A DNA stretch of 64,000 nucleotides, taken from assembly GCA_002007465.1 (NCBI GenBank), contig LNAC01000009.1:3873526-3937525 (forward strand). Direction: 5' to 3'. This DNA is from Ailurus styani. Its lineage: Eukaryota; Chordata; Mammalia; Carnivora; Ailuridae. Under the pieces are notes generated by a model that searched no databases, was not told the origin of the DNA, and saw only the letters and a program-made list of their open reading frames with translations. Below, one piece after another: positions 43,622 to 56,714 of this stretch. Position numbers and translations under genes: made by a program. Positions within the stretch are counted from its first letter, which is position 1. Every line of letters begins with the position of its first letter.

Positions 43622-44107
43622 AAAGTCAACACCAAAATAAAAAGCGTTTGTACAGCAAAGGGATCCATCAACAAAACAAAAAGGCAACCTAGTGAATGGG
43701 AGAAGATAGTTGTAAATGACATATCCAATAAGGGATAATATCTGAAGTATATAAAGAACTTATAAACCTCAATACCAAAAACACCCCAAATAATCAGATT
43801 TAAAAATGGACAAGGGGGAGCACTTGGGTGGCTCAGTGGGTTAAAGCCTCTGCCTTCGGCTTGGGCCATAATCTCAGGGTCCTGGGATTGAGCCCCGCAT
43901 CGGGCTTCCTCCTCTCTCTCTGCCTGCCTCTCTGCCTACTTGTGATATCTCTCTCTCTCTATCTCTCTCTCTCTCTCTCTCTGTCAAAATAAATAAGTAA
44001 AAATCTAAAATAAAATAAAATAAAATAAAATAAAAATGGGCAAGGGATCTGAATAGGTATCTTCCTAAAGAAAACATACAAATGGCCAGCAGACACATGA
44101 AAAGATG
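43622..44107 (+). mobile_element. L1: L1 ORF2 3'-part fragment, split by a SINE
   Basis: AAGGCAACCTAGTGAATGGG, AATGACATATCCAATAAGGG and GACACATGAAAAGATGC follow the end of L1 ORF2. It is non-coding. It is cut at 44107 by a second L1 in the opposite direction. Confidence 0.8.
43816..44030 (+). mobile_element. SINEC: CAN-SINE
   Basis: Target duplications TAAAAATGGACAAGG and TAAAAATGGGCAAGG flank it. The CT tract (43947-43982) and the TAAAA-repeat tail are expanded. Confidence 0.92.
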
Positions 44108-44636
44108 CAGGTTTCTTTTGATGTCCATTAGCATGGTAAATGGTTTTCCACCCCCTCACCTTAAATCTGGAGGTTTCCTTGGGTCTAAAATGAGTCTCTG
44201 TCAGATAGCATATCAATGGATCTTGCTTTTTTTGATTTAATCTGATACACTGTCTTTTGGTTGGGGCATTTAGTCCATTTACATTCCAAGTAACTATTGA
44301 AAGATACGAATTTAGTGCCATTGTATTACCTGTAAAATGACTGTTTCTGTGTATTGTCTGTGTTCCTTTCTGGTCTATGGTACTTTGGGGCTCTCTTTTT
44401 GCTTAAAGTATCCCTTTTAATATTTCTTGTAGAGCTGGTTTGGTGATCACAAATTCTTTTAGTTTCTGTTTGTTCTGGAAGCTTTTTTCACTCCTTCTAT
44501 TTTGAATGACATTCTAGCTGGATAAAGTATTCTTGGCTGCATATTTTTCTCATTTAGTACCTTGAATATATCATGCCAATCCTTTCTGGCCTTCCAGGTC
44601 TTTGTGGATAGGTCTGCTGCCTTTCTAATGAAATCA
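44108..44636 (-). mobile_element. L1: L1 inverted 5' portion (end of ORF1 to start of ORF2)
   Basis: On the minus strand it runs from the end of ORF1 (about 44636-44400) into the start of ORF2. The ORF2 start near 44321 shows SYLSIVTWNVNGLNAPTKRQ-type endonuclease sequence, which stops at about residue 70. It sits head-on against the sense L1 body that begins at 44637, the arrangement expected from twin priming or a later inversion. Several stops and frame breaks are present. Confidence 0.8.
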
Positions 44637-45382
44637 ATGAAATAGAAAGCAAAGAACAGCAGAACAGATCAATGAAACTAGGAGCTGGTTCTTTGAAAGA
44701 GTTATGAAGATTGATAAACCCCTGGCCAGACTTATCAAAAAGAAAAGAGAAAGGACCCAAATAAATAAAATTATGAATGAAAGAAGAGAGATTAGCACCA
44801 ACACCAAAGAAATACAAACAACTTTAAGAACATATTATGAGCAGCTATATGCCAAAAAAAATAGGCAATCTGAAAGAAATGGGTCCGTTCCTAGAGATGT
44901 ATAAACTACCAAAACTGAAGCAGGAAGAAATAGAAAATGTGAACAGACTGATAACCAGCAAGGAAATTGAAGCAATATTCAAAAAAATCTCCCAACAAGA
45001 GTCCAGGGCCAGATAGCTTCCCAGGGGAATTCTACCAAACATTTAAAGAAGAATTAATACCTATTCATCTGAAGCTGTTTCAAAAAATTGAAATGGAAGG
45101 AAAACTTCCATACTCTTTTTATGAGGCCAGCATTACCTTGATCCCAAAACCAGACAAAGACCCCACCAAAAAGGAGAATTACAAACCAACATCCCTGATG
45201 AACATGGATGCCAAAATTCTCACCAAAATATCGGCCAATATGATCCAACAGTACATTAAAAGGATTAGGCACCATGACCAAGTGGGATTTACTCCTGGAC
45301 TGCAAGGGTGGTTCAACATCCACGAATCAATCAATGTGATACACTATATAAATAAAAGAAAGGACAAGAACCATATGATCCT

Positions 45383-45583
45383 TGGGCGCCTATGTGGCTC
45401 AGTGGGTGAAAGCCTCTGCCTTCGGTTCAGGTCATGATCTCAGGGTCCTGGGATCGAGGCCCGCATCGGGCTCCCTGCTCAGCAAGGAGCCTGCTTCCTC
45501 CTCTCTCTCTGCCTGTCTCTCAGCCTATTTGTGATCTCTCTCTCTCTGTCAAATAAATAAATAAAGTCCTAAAAAAAAACAGA
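45383..45583 (+). mobile_element. SINEC: Young CAN-SINE in L1 ORF2
   Basis: The target duplication CATATGATCCT is perfect at 45372-45382 and 45584-45594. Confidence 0.95.
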
Positions 45584-46201
45584 CATATGATCCTCTCAAT
45601 AGATGCAGAAACGGCATTTGACAAACTACAGCATTCTTTCTTGATTTAAACTCTTCACAGTGTAGTGATAGAGAGAACATACCTCAATATCATAAAAGCC
45701 ATATATTAAAGGCCCACAAAGAATATCATTCTCAATGGGGAAAAACTGAGCTTTTCCCCTAAGGTCAGGAACATGGCAGTGATATCCACTATCACCACTG
45801 CTATTCAACATATAGTACTAGAAATCCTAGCCTTAGCAATCAGAAAACAAAAAGAAATAAAAGGCTTCTGAATTGGTAAAGAAGTCAAACTCTCACTCTG
45901 CATGTGACATGACACTCTATGTGGAAAATCCAAAAGACTCCACCCCAAAATCGCTAGAACTCATATAGGAATTTAGAAACGTGGCAGGATATAAAATCAA
46001 TGCACAGAAATCACTTACATTTCTATACACTAAAAATGAGACAGAAGAAAGAGAAATTAAGGAGTCCCTCCCATTTACAATTGCACCCAAAACCATAAGA
46101 TAACCTAGGAATAAACCTAACCAAAGAGGCAAAGGATCTGTACTCAGAAAAGTATAGAACACCCATGAAAGAAACTGAGAAAGACAAAGAAATGGAAAAA
46201 C

Positions 46202-46384
46202 AGGGGAGCCTGACTGGCTCAATTGGTTAAGTGGCTGCCTTGGGCTCAGGTCATGATCCCAGGGTCTGGGGATCAAGCCCTACATTAGGCTTCCTGTTCA
46301 GTAGGAAGTCTGCTTCTCTCTCTCCCTCTGTCCTCCTCTCGCTCATTCTCTCTCTCTATCAAATAAAGAAAAACTTAAAAAAAG
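46202..46384 (+). mobile_element. SINEC: CAN-SINE in L1 ORF2
   Basis: The target duplication AAAGAAATGGAAAAAC is perfect at 46186-46201 and 46385-46400. The body is somewhat diverged. Confidence 0.94.
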
Positions 46385-48149
46385 AAAGAAATGGAAAAAC
46401 GTTCCATGCTCATGGATTGAAAGAACAAATATTGCTAAAATGTCTATGCTACCTAGAGTAATCTACATATTCAAAGCAATCCCTATCAAAATACCATCAA
46501 CTTTTTTCACAGAGCTGGAACAAATAATCCTAAAATTTGTATGGAACCAGAAAAGACCCTGACTAGCCAAAGGGATGTTGAAAAAGAAAAACAAAGCTGG
46601 TGGCATCACAATTCTGGACTTCAAGCTCTATTACAAAGCTATAATCATCAAGATAGTATGGTACTGGTACAAAAACAGACACACAGATCAATGGAACAGA
46701 ATAGAGAACCCAGAAATGGACCCTCTACTCTATGGTCAACTAATCTTCAACACAGCAGGAAAGAATGAGTATCCAATGGAAAAAGGACAGTCTCTTCAAC
46801 AATAGTGTTGGGAAAACTGGATAGCCACATCCGGAAGAATGAAACTGGACCATTTCCTTACGCAATTCATAAAAATAGACTCAAAATGGATGAAGGACTG
46901 AAATGTGAGACAGGAATCCAGGAAAATCCTAGAGAACACAGGCAGCAACCTCTGTGACCTCGCCCACAGCAACTTCTTACCAGACACATTTCCAAAAGCA
47001 AGGGAAACAAAAGCAAAAATGAACTATTGGGACTTCATCAAGATAAAAAGCTTTTCCACAGCAAAGGAAATAGTTGACAAAACCTAAAGATAACCAACAG
47101 GGTGGAAGAAGTATTTGCCAATGACATATAAGATAAAGGGCTAGTATCCAAAATCTATAAAGAACTTACCAAATTCAACACCCAAAGAACAAATAATCCA
47201 ATCAATAAATGGGCAGGAGACATAAAAAGACATTTCTCCAAAGAAGATACAGACACACACAAAAAGTGCTCAACATCACTCAGCACCAGGGAAATACAAA
47301 TCAAAACCACAATAGATATCACCTCACACTGGTCAGAATGGCTAAAATTAACAATGCAGGAAACAAAAGATGTTGCTGAGGATGTGGAGAAAGGGGAACC
47401 CTCTTACACTGTTGGTGGGAATCAAGCTGGTGCACCCACTCTGGAAAACAGCATGGAGGTTCCTCAAAAGTTGAAAATAGAGCTACCCTACTACCCAGCA
47501 ATTGCACTACTAGGTATTTACCCCAAAGATACAAATGTAGTAATCTGAAGGGGGCACCTGCACCCCAATGTTTACAGCAATGTCCACAACAGTCAAACTA
47601 TGGAAAGAACCCAGATGTCCATCGACAGATGAGTAGATAAAGAAGATGTGGGATATATATATACACACATATACATATACACATGCACTGGAATATTACT
47701 CAGCCATCAAAAAAATGAAATCTTGCCATTTGCAACAAATTGGATGGAACTAGAGGGTATTATGCTAAGCGAAACAAGTCAATCAGAGAAAGACAATCAT
47801 ATATGATCTCACTCATTTGTGGAATTTAGGAAACAAAACAGAGGATCATAGGGGAAAAGAGGAAAAAAACAAAACAAGACAAAACCAGAGAGGGAGATAA
47901 ACCTTAAGAGACTCTTAATCATAGGAAACAAACAGGGCTGCTGGAGGGGAGTAAGGTAGGGGATGGGGTAACTGGATGATAGATATTAAGGAAGGCATGT
48001 GATGTAATGAGCACTGGGTATTATCTAAGATGGATGAATCATGACCTCTACCTCTGAAACCAATAAGACATTATATGTTAATTAACTGAATTTAAATATT
48101 AGAAATGGGAAAAATAATAAAATTAAAAATTAAAAAAAGGAAAAGAACT

Positions 48150-48800
48150 ATTTTTTTAATTGAGACTTAATTACATACCATAATGTGGACCCTTTTAAAC
48201 TGCAGAAATCAGGTTTTAGCATATTCCCTAAGTTGTATGGTCATCCCCACTATCTAATTCCAGAACATTTTCATCAGCCCCAAAAGAAACCCTGCACCCA
48301 TTAGCACTCACTCCTAATCCATCATCTCCCTGGCAGCCACTAATCTACTGTCTCTATGGATTTGCTTCTTCTAGACATTTCATAAAAACAGAATCATGCA
48401 GTATGGGCCTTTTGTGTCTAGTTTCTCTAAAATGTTTCAAGGTTCATCCACGTCGTAGTATGAATCAGTACTTCATTCTTTTCGTAGCTAAATAACACTC
48501 CATCATACAGATGTACAACATTCTGTTAATCCACTCATTGACAACAGGATATGGATTACCACATTCTGTTTATCCATTCACCAACTGATGGATCAGATTG
48601 TTTCCATTTTGGGGTAGTAGGAATGACACTGCTACTGCTATGAACATGCCTGTACAAGTTTTAGTGTAAGCACCTGTTTTCAATTCTCTTGGGTACATAC
48701 CTAGCAATGGAATTATTAAGTCACAAGGTAACTTGATGTTTAATTTTTTGAGAAACTGCCAAATTGTTTTCCAAGAATCTACACCATTTTACATTTCCAG
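48150..48800 (-). mobile_element. L1: Old L1 fragment, antisense
   Basis: TTTCAAGGTTCATCCACGTCG, GGGTACATACCTAGCAATGG and TTTTGAGAAACTGCCAAATTG are reverse-complement phrases of old L1 3' sequence. Confidence 0.75.
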
Positions 48801-48832
48801 CAGCAATATGCCCTCCTACAGAATGAAGGTGC

Positions 48833-49025
48833 CAGGGGTACCTGGGTGGCTCGGTCAGTTAAGCGGCTGCCTTTGGTTCCGGTCATGATCCTGGGGTCCT
48901 GGGATCGAGCCCTGCATTGGGCTCCCTGCTCGGCGGGAAGTCTGTTTCTCCTTCTCCCTTTGCCCCTTCCCACCACTCATGCGCTTGGTCTCTCTCAAAT
49001 AAATAAATAAAATCTTTTAAAAAAA
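48833..49025 (+). mobile_element. SINEC: CAN-SINE
   Basis: It has target duplications AATGAAGGTGC and AATGAAAGTGC and a full-length body of the older GTCAGTTAAGCGG type. Confidence 0.92.
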
Positions 49026-49036
49026 AATGAAAGTGC

Positions 49037-51720
49037 GAAGCAAACCTCTCCGGGGCAGTTCAAAAAGATGATGCCCAGAGGAGTCACCACCAAAGCGGCC
49101 CGCCCCAGGCATACTGTACACCTGCACAGCATTTTGTTAGCCAGAAAACACATGCCCAGGCAGACTGGAGGGCAGGGAGCTTGCTTTCAAACCTTTTATC
49201 ATCATATCTGTATAGTTCTGTAGAGCACAGAGTCGGCTCATGTGCATGATCTCTGGTTTAAGCAGGAATTTCTGCTTTTTCTGTTAATTGTGGTTTCATG
49301 TTATATCTTCTTGCCATGATTTCATGTGTATTATATTTTACAATCATCATCATAACAACTACTTTGAAATCATTTTATACTTGAATGGTCCCACTCTCAC
49401 TGCCAATCCTTTCCTTCTTTGACTTGCCCATGGATGGTCTTTTATTTTAATTCATCTCTCAGTGACAGAAGCATGACTTCCAGTGGTATCTTCCCTCAGA
49501 ATCGTGCATAGGTGTAGCAAAAGCTACACTAACAAGGTGTGTCCTTGCACAACTGAAAAGATTTTCTGTTACCATCAAATGGGAACTACAACTGGACTGA
49601 GAATAAACTTCTTTGGTCACAACATTTTCCCTCAGAACTCAATGGGCACTGCCCCACTACCCTCTGGCACCTAACCTGCAGGTAAGTCTCATCTGGATAT
49701 TTTAGGTGGTAGCTAATTTTTGCTAATTTTGCCTGATTTACGATGAGCCATTATAATCTACAGATTCAGGTCCTTCTTCCTTTCAGAAAAATTGTGGCTT
49801 CCTTCTGTGCTGTGTGTTCCTGTCTCCCATCTGGTCCATCATCCACATCCGGGGCCACCTCTATTGCTTTCTCATCCCTGCTGAGAACGCCAGTGTGTCC
49901 TCCTCCTAACTCCCTGACTTTCGGCAGTGCCACAATTCTAGATGCTGGCATCATGTGCTTTATCTCCTTATGTGCTCTGAGTCCACAAGCCCCTTCCTCA
50001 TCTCCATCTCCTGACTCATCATCGTCTCACCTTTCACCGCATCTAGAACTTCTCAGAGAGGACAAAGAAGATGACGTTGGAAGCTGGGAAAACTTTTCCC
50101 CAAAGCTTGCTTTTCCCCTATTTCTTGCCTTTGCTTATTTCCCTTGATACTGAGGATCTATTCAGTGCATCCTCTCTAGTGTTCCTTTTCCTATTTGTTC
50201 ATTTTCAAATGAGGACAGGTGAGGCCTGGCCTGGTATCTACCTAAAAAAGGTAGACAGATTCTCTTTGGTTCCCTCTCTGTTCACCCTAATACAGTCAAG
50301 GCTTCTCAGATGGGGCTGTGGGTGATGGCCCAGCACCGTGTCTGTCACTGAGCACCTGGAACCGCAATTCAGTGACTGCCTTCCCATCTCTTGCCTCAGT
50401 TTCGTCTTCTGTAACATTGGAAAGTTGAGCTCATCTTTAAACAGCACCAGGCTCTACATTTTTATGGTACTCTTATAAGTCATACAGATTTAAACTTTCA
50501 TTTTAGTTTGGAGTCAATTATCAAGGATTTTACTAAATACACGTATAAACAAGTAATAACCTATTTCTTAAGAAAACTCACTATACTTTAAAATTAAGCA
50601 AACCACAAATATTAAGCTCAAGAAATAGACTTCATTTGATTATATATAAGAAAAAAGAGAATTATAAATAACTTACCAAGAGCTGGCAGAGTACATGCCC
50701 TGGGGAGTACTGGGTATAAAATGTATATAAGGAAAGAAAAGAAAATCAAAGAAAAGAAAAGCATACAAGAAGCTATACACAAGCAACTGAGAGTTAGCCT
50801 TTCTCTCCCTGTCAGTCTGCCAGCATCCCATCAATTCCAGAACTTTCTGTCTTGTCTAAACACTGAAAAACAGGTAGAAGCACTGTGATAACTATGTCAT
50901 GACCAGGCCTGTCTTTTCAGAGCCTACAGACATAATAAGGGATAACACTGGTCAAGAGCTTTTTATTGGCAAATGCTCTGCACACATTATCCCATTTAAT
51001 CCCAGCAACCACCTGTTAGGGGCTCTCTTCCATGGTCTCTGGCACTCCAACACATCCTGCTGGGCAGCCAAGAATGCAAGGTCCTGACCAGCCTTTACCC
51101 AGAACATTTTTCAGGATTGTGCCTGGAGGGATGAGACACTGTCTCCCAGGGCTGAAAAGTGGGCTTACTTATTGCTTGCTATAAAGCCACAGGTCCCCCA
51201 GATCAGTGTCTCCCAGCTATGACACAGAAGCACAGCATCCATCTGGGCCCATGCGATCACCCCCAAGGGATGTGGAAGGAAGGGAAATGGACATATCACT
51301 GATGTGTGTATGGGATGTGTGTATGTGTGTGTATGTGTGTACGTGTGTATGTGTGTATAGAAATAAAGTCCTTTGTCTCTGACTCAGGCATCACACACAC
51401 AAAGATAGAAAGTAGACAGGGGAAGTTCTGCCTCCTAACTCCTCCCAACCTGAGTTGTGCAGCCCACCTCTCCTAGATCCCATGACAGAGCTCAGTATAC
51501 ACCTTCCCATCTTTAACTCCAGTTTTGTCCTTTCACTAACACTCAGCTGGAGTTTCCACTACAACATGAGGTCAAGCAATTCTTTCCAGCATTGAAAGCC
51601 AAATGCCCCAACAATGTAATAATCATTCATAACCATTTCTTCCCTCGCTATTTTGTAACTTCTGATGGCTCATGAATTAAGCTCCTGGGCAAGTTAGCAA
51701 AAAACAAACAAGCAAACAAA
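49037..51720. other. AT-rich sequence with old, unnamed repeats
   Basis: Part of 49200-50100 looks like a decayed retroelement. A weak MIR piece is near 50960-51025, and a TG/TA microsatellite is at 51302-51360. No exon is supported. Confidence 0.45.
51302..51360. repeat. TGTGTA-type microsatellite
   Basis: An imperfect TG/TA repeat of about 58 nt. Confidence 0.93.
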
Positions 51721-51740
51721 CAAAAAAAAAACAGCTTCTT

Positions 51741-51960
51741 GGGGCGCCCGGGTGGCTCAGTGGGTTAAAGCCTCTGCCTTCGGCTCAGGTCATGATCTCA
51801 GGGTCCTGGGATCGAGGCCCACATCGGGCTCCCTGCTCAGCAGGGAGCCTGCATCCTCCTTTCTCTGTCTGCCTCTCTGCCTACTTGTGATCTCTCTCTC
51901 TCTCTGTCAAATAAATAAATAAAATCTTTTTAAAAAATTTAAATTTAAATTAAAAAAAAA
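51741..51960 (+). mobile_element. SINEC: Young CAN-SINE, GGGTTAAAGC type
   Basis: It is full length, with imperfect flanks ACAGCTTCTT and CCAGCTACTT. The tail includes an AAATTTAAATTTAAAT palindromic stretch. Confidence 0.92.
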
Positions 51961-51964
51961 CCCA

Positions 51965-52185
51965 GCTACTTTTCCAGTCTGGTTTTCTGCTCTTACCCAA
52001 ACACCACATGGAATTAATAAATTATTGCTTTATTGTAAGTTGCGAAGGCTCAACCATTTATAGGTCATATATACCCAGCTAATTGCCACTACTCTGAGAC
52101 TTCACATCTGTTAAATAGGGCCAGTAATGGTGAGGCTGGCCCCCAATAGCCATCTTATTCTCCTTCTTTAGTAAAAGAAATTTTG
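51965..52185. other. Unique AT-rich sequence
   Basis: Nothing recognised. Confidence 0.5.
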
Positions 52186-52189
52186 GTTT

Positions 52190-52560
52190 TTAGATGGGCA
52201 CGTGGTTTCTTTGAATAGAGATTACATTCCCCAACCTCCTTTATTGCTAGTTGTAGCCATATGATAAAGATCAGGCCAATAGGATGTAAGAAGTATCATG
52301 CACAAATTCTGGAAAGTGGCCCTCAAAGGCTGGAATGCAGATGTAAAAGCTAGAGCTCCAGCAGCTATCTCAGGTCTTGAAGTGAGCTCAAACTTAGAAG
52401 CCATTCCCAAGATAACCTCATAATGGAACAAGATAGAAAGAACCTGAGTCTCTGACCACGTAGGCTCTATAACTCCCCTGAGCTGATTACCTCTTGAATT
52501 CTCACACATAAGAGAAATTTCTACCTTATTTATGTCTTTGTTATTTTAGTTTTCTGTCAC
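52190..52560 (+). mobile_element. Probable ancient LTR, family uncertain
   Basis: It reads ATTGCTAGTTGTAGCCATATG, GATCAGGCCAATAGGATGTAAG, then ACATAAGAGAAATTTCTACC and TTATTTTAGTTTTCTGTCAC. I recognise this as a common old mammalian LTR-type repeat. No coding sequence is attached. Confidence 0.5.
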
Positions 52561-53485
52561 TTGTACCCCAAACTACAGAGATGGCTCCCTCATAAGGAGA
52601 GAGATAAGGGTTATAGGAGAATATGTACCACAAAAGATACCCAACAGATATCCATTTTTATATTTCCCCAACAAAGCATCCAGCGCTGTTTTCATACATA
52701 GCAAAGTCAAACATTTGTTGAAATGAACAGGAATCTGGAAGAATGAAGTTCATTTCATTGCCCTAAAAATTTTCTAATGTTTTTACCAATTTATTTTTCC
52801 AGATGAATATCGCTATTTTATCAAGTTTTATAGATTATCTCACTGGAATTGACAACATTTGGAGATATGGTATTGTCACTATTACTAAGTTTAGACTTCC
52901 CTGGAAAGAGCCAAAAATTAAATGACTGCTTATCAACTGACTGATTTTCATCCCATACATTCAAAAAGCGTTTAATAAGAGGCTACTCAGTAACAAGCCC
53001 AGTGATAATAATGAGACTTTGGCATTAACAAACAAACATCAGGTAAATAATCTCTAATGCCACCTCCCCCAATGCCCACCAAAATACTCAGGGAGATAGA
53101 AGAGGTGATACAAATCTATACCATCACTAAAGACTAAGGCGAATGTGCTGTTTTGTCATCACCTCCAGTTGTTGACCCAGAATCCTCTTGCCTCTCTGCT
53201 TTACAGCCCACGAAACTCCTTTGTTCCTGGCATAGTGCCATTTCATTTCCTATCAAGTAATGTTTCTGTGATTCTCCATTGTCACACTTATCTTCTCGGT
53301 GTTTGAATCTTTACCAGTGGATCTGGTCTTCCCTCCCAGATGGTGATGTTCACACAGCTGAACCTGTTTTTACTGAAGTTCTTCTGTACATCACATGTGT
53401 GCTACACTGGTGGGGTTCAGTCCAGGGCAGGTATGTGCAGCAGTACTCACACGAGGGTCACATCACTATCATCATCATCACCATA
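52561..53485. other. Unique AT-rich sequence
   Basis: Nothing recognised. Confidence 0.5.
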
Positions 53486-53489
53486 TTAC

Positions 53490-53760
53490 TGTTGTTTATT
53501 GAACCATTACTCTATGACAGATACTTTGTTAAGCACCTTCCCCACACTAATATACCACTGAGTCCTTACAATAATTCTCTAAGGTGGGCAATGTTACACC
53601 ACCCATTTAAAGTGAGAAAACTCACCCTAGTGAGTGAGGCCCCAAGAGCTTAGGTCGCTTACCCAAGAACACACCATCCATAAGAGTATCTTCACTGGCC
53701 GAGGTAGTGCGTCCTTGAGCAAAAGGAGAATCTGAACCCAGCTCATTCGGCCCCAAATTC
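53490..53760 (-). mobile_element. MIR: MIR SINE
   Basis: The reverse MIR order is seen: TACTCTATGACAGATACTTTG, CCTTACAATAATTCTCTAAGG, AGTGAGAAAACTCACCC and GAATCTGAACCCAGCTC. Confidence 0.65.
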
Positions 53761-55020
53761 CGACCCATTTCTCTATCTTTCTCCCACAAGAGCTGATGGC
53801 GTTTTATGTTCTGTACTGGTACACATACTCCCATCCACTCACCTGCTTCCTTCTCTTTGCTAAACACTGAGGGTTTTCAACTCAATGAACATTAATCCTT
53901 TTTCTTTTTCCTTTCCTGAGGGCAAATGGCTTCATACTAGGGTGGTGGGCCCTGATATTAAGAACAGCTACTCCCCCCCGAATTTTCCCTGAACCTTTCT
54001 CACTACCACTCAACGATGGTTTTCAGCACCAGGGCCAGTGCCAAGCAGTTCTCTGCCCCTGTCCCACATTTCCAGGTCTTTGGGTTCAGGGTAATAAAGA
54101 CATGTAGGATCAGATACCGGATTCTTGCTGGCTGTTTCAGATTAAAGGTTCTTCACTGGGTTCTGAGAGCTGATCTCAGTCAGGCATTCAGGCCTACCAG
54201 CAGGATGGACTTCTACTTATCCTAATTCAAGATGCCCCTCCAAGAGCAGTCTGGGTAAATCTCATGTGCTCTAACTCTGAGACCCAGCTATAAGTTCTGG
54301 AGATTGTACAACAGGCTCTGAGCTGCTACCTAAGCTCAGGATACAGAGGGGACCAAGGATGCATGCTCCAGTGACAGGGCTCCCACACCAGCTTAGTCCA
54401 TTCTGCACGGTTTTATCCTCTTTCCAGGACTTCCACAGTTCTGATATCTCCCTTTCCTAGGATCTAGACACACACCCTTCCCACCAAGGTTGCTGACCCA
54501 TCCTGACCCAGACCCGGATGGGGCCCCAACTTTCTGCTTCAGGGGTCAGAGATTTCAGACCAAAAGACCACCAGTATAAGATATGAGGAGACTGCTTGAG
54601 AAGGTTCTCAGAGAAGTGAAAGGGTTGAGACATGGCTGCAACTAAGAGCCTCCCTTAGTCTTTTGCACACAGAAGCAAAAGTAACTAAAATGACTCTCTC
54701 ATGTGAAAATAAGAGTGTCAGTGGGAGGCCCTGGAGCACCCAGCTTCAGGAGGCAGGGGCAGAGGCCCTGAAGAGAGAGCTGGAGGGGATGGCTCACCCA
54801 CCAATTTCCATACCATCATCTTCCTGGGTTACTCCTTCCTCGCTGACTCTTCTCTGGCCCCTTCTCTGATTCTTCCACTGTGCCCTCGACCCCTCATGCT
54901 GGCGCTCCCCGGCACTCAAGATCCTCTGCTCACTGTGTAGAACCTTCCCGCGTAATCTATCCCTCTCCTACCACTCTGACCACAGGGTCAACGATACAAG
55001 GATGACCCCAAGTCTCTCTC
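53761..55020. other. Unique sequence
   Basis: Nothing recognised. Confidence 0.5.
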
Positions 55021-55023
55021 TCT

Positions 55024-55142
55024 AGACCAGCAGGGCATCGGAACCACCTGTGAAAACTGCAACATACAGATGACCAGTGTCTCTCCCCCAAACACCACAG
55101 AGGATTCTTCTGCTCCAAAGACTGAGAACCACTGCTCTGGCC
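55024..55142 (+). mobile_element. MER5A-like hAT remnant
   Basis: It has GACCAGCAGGGCATCGGAACC, ACCTGTGAAAACTGCAACAT, and the terminal GACTGAGAACCACTGCTCTGG. Confidence 0.7.
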
Positions 55143-55555
55143 CAGACCTTTCTCTGAGCCCAAGACTAGTAGGCCAGCTGCCAAATGCTATCCCACAGGC
55201 ACCCCAAACTCAGCTGGGCTGTTGCCAAACCTGAATTCACTACTTCTCCTCAACTCAATACCCCTTTCCTGTTCCTTATCTCTGTGACTGGCCCAGTCCC
55301 TCACATCACTAAAGTGACAAACCCTGACCATGCGCTCCCATCTGCTAAATCTGCAAGGAGGGAAGCCTCTGCCTCAGTTTCTCTCCAACCTGCCTCCTCC
55401 TCTCCACCCCCATGGCCAGGTTCAGGGATGACGTCCTCTCACTCTATCTCCCACACACCAGTCTCCTCCCACACCAACCACTCTCTACACCAGGATCATA
55501 ACTAGCAGTGTTTCCCTCCTCCTGTAATTCCAGAATGATTCTCCGCTGCCCAAAG
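55143..55555. other. Unique CT-rich sequence
   Basis: Nothing is recognised, though L2 may extend into it. Confidence 0.4.
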
Positions 55556-55559
55556 GATA

Positions 55560-55915
55560 ACATCTGAACTCCCAAGCATTGCCTTCGAGTCCCTCTGAGT
55601 ACTGACCCAAAAGCACCTCTCTGACCTCGTCTCCCCCGAGCTCCTCCTCTCTGTCTTCATGAACCTCACACTCCAGCAACACCACACAGGCTCACCATTT
55701 CCGAGACGCAGCCTGTTCTCTCCTGCTTATGTCACTACTCACAATCTGTTTCCTCTGCTCATGTCCCTCTTCACCTGGGAAACTGAAAATCTCTCCTTAA
55801 GATCCTGTGAGTCTGATTATACCCAATGAACTTCCATTTCCACTACTTTCCACCCTGGACACAACATCACCACCATTTATTTACTCCTCTCTGTCAAGTC
55901 TGTGGACTCAAGACC
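55560..55915 (+). mobile_element. L2: L2 LINE fragment
   Basis: TTGCCTTCGAGTCCCTCTGAG, ACCTCACACTCCAGCAACACC and CTTCACCTGGGAAACTGAAAA are sense L2 phrases. Confidence 0.65.
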
Positions 55916-56329
55916 AGTTACATGTCCAGTGGATGTTTACTTCATGAGTGAAAACCACTAATGAGATCAAGAAGCAAAGGAAGCAACCAATCTTTAAAGC
56001 AATAAAAACAAAGCCACCTGCTATGTTGGAAACCATGGCAGGTAGTGCTTCAGTGATAGATGCTTTAGGTGATAGATAAGCATTCTGAAAAAGAAGAATC
56101 ATCAAGCAGAGAATGTGTCAGGGAACGCCTGCACAGAGCAAGAAAACCTCGCCGTCATGACCACCGACCACCAGTGTGTGAACACTACAGCGTCTCCCTC
56201 ACGTTCGGCACTCCAACCACACTGGCTCTCTGTTACATCTTGAATTCACCACCATGCCCTTGCCCCAATGGGGACTGTGACCATGCAGCTGCCACCTCTT
56301 CCTCTAGTCAAGTCTCCCAGCAGCCGCCC

Positions 56330-56545
56330 TGTTTACAGCCTCTAGGCGCCCTGTACCCCTCTTCTGTAGCCATCATCAGTGCTGTAATGTTTTCTATACT
56401 TGTTATTGTTTTTGTACTTATTTTTATACCTCTTTAACTTTGCTACTAGATTATGAGCTAAAGGATAGCAAGGACCAGACACATCATTTTCCTGTACTGT
56501 GGCTTCACACTCAGCAGGCCCTGAACAGAAGTGGATGGATGATGG
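56330..56545 (+). mobile_element. L2: L2 LINE 3' end
   Basis: It has TACTAGATTATGAGCTAAAGG, AGCAAGGACCAGACACATC and CACTCAGCAGGCCCTGAACAG in L2 3'-end order. Confidence 0.6.
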
Positions 56546-56567
56546 ATGGATGGACGGATGGACGGAC
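56531..56567. repeat. GGAT/GGAC tetranucleotide repeat
   Basis: It sits at the end of the L2 fragment, where L2 3' tandem units usually occur. Confidence 0.9.
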
Positions 56568-56714
56568 CCACAGACAGATGAACTGGAAGACAGGCAAGAA
56601 CAGGGAATACAACTGCCTTTCATTACTGCTACAATACTTCCCTATTATCCAGCTCTCTTTACGCTGACTCTACCCACGAAAAGCAATCTCAGATTGTAAA
56701 ACGGAGGCTTTCCA

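Larger units (their letters stand above)
44637..48139 (+). mobile_element. L1: L1 body: ORF2 reverse-transcriptase region to 3' end
   Basis: It starts around ORF2 residue 400 by recall, and contains the RT core (near 44967-45380, including the [15 protein letters not shown] and [14 protein letters not shown] blocks). It continues to the ORF2 C-terminus and a carnivore L1 3'UTR ending in an A-rich tail. Two SINEs interrupt it. The codons at the reverse-transcriptase aspartate pair near 45898-45912 are altered, and there are frameshifts and stops, so it is inactive. Confidence 0.88.

Noticed and set aside
44967..45437. Reverse-transcriptase-like frame as a host gene or retron-like system
   Set aside because: It is decayed L1 ORF2 that runs into a SINE, with altered catalytic codons nearby.
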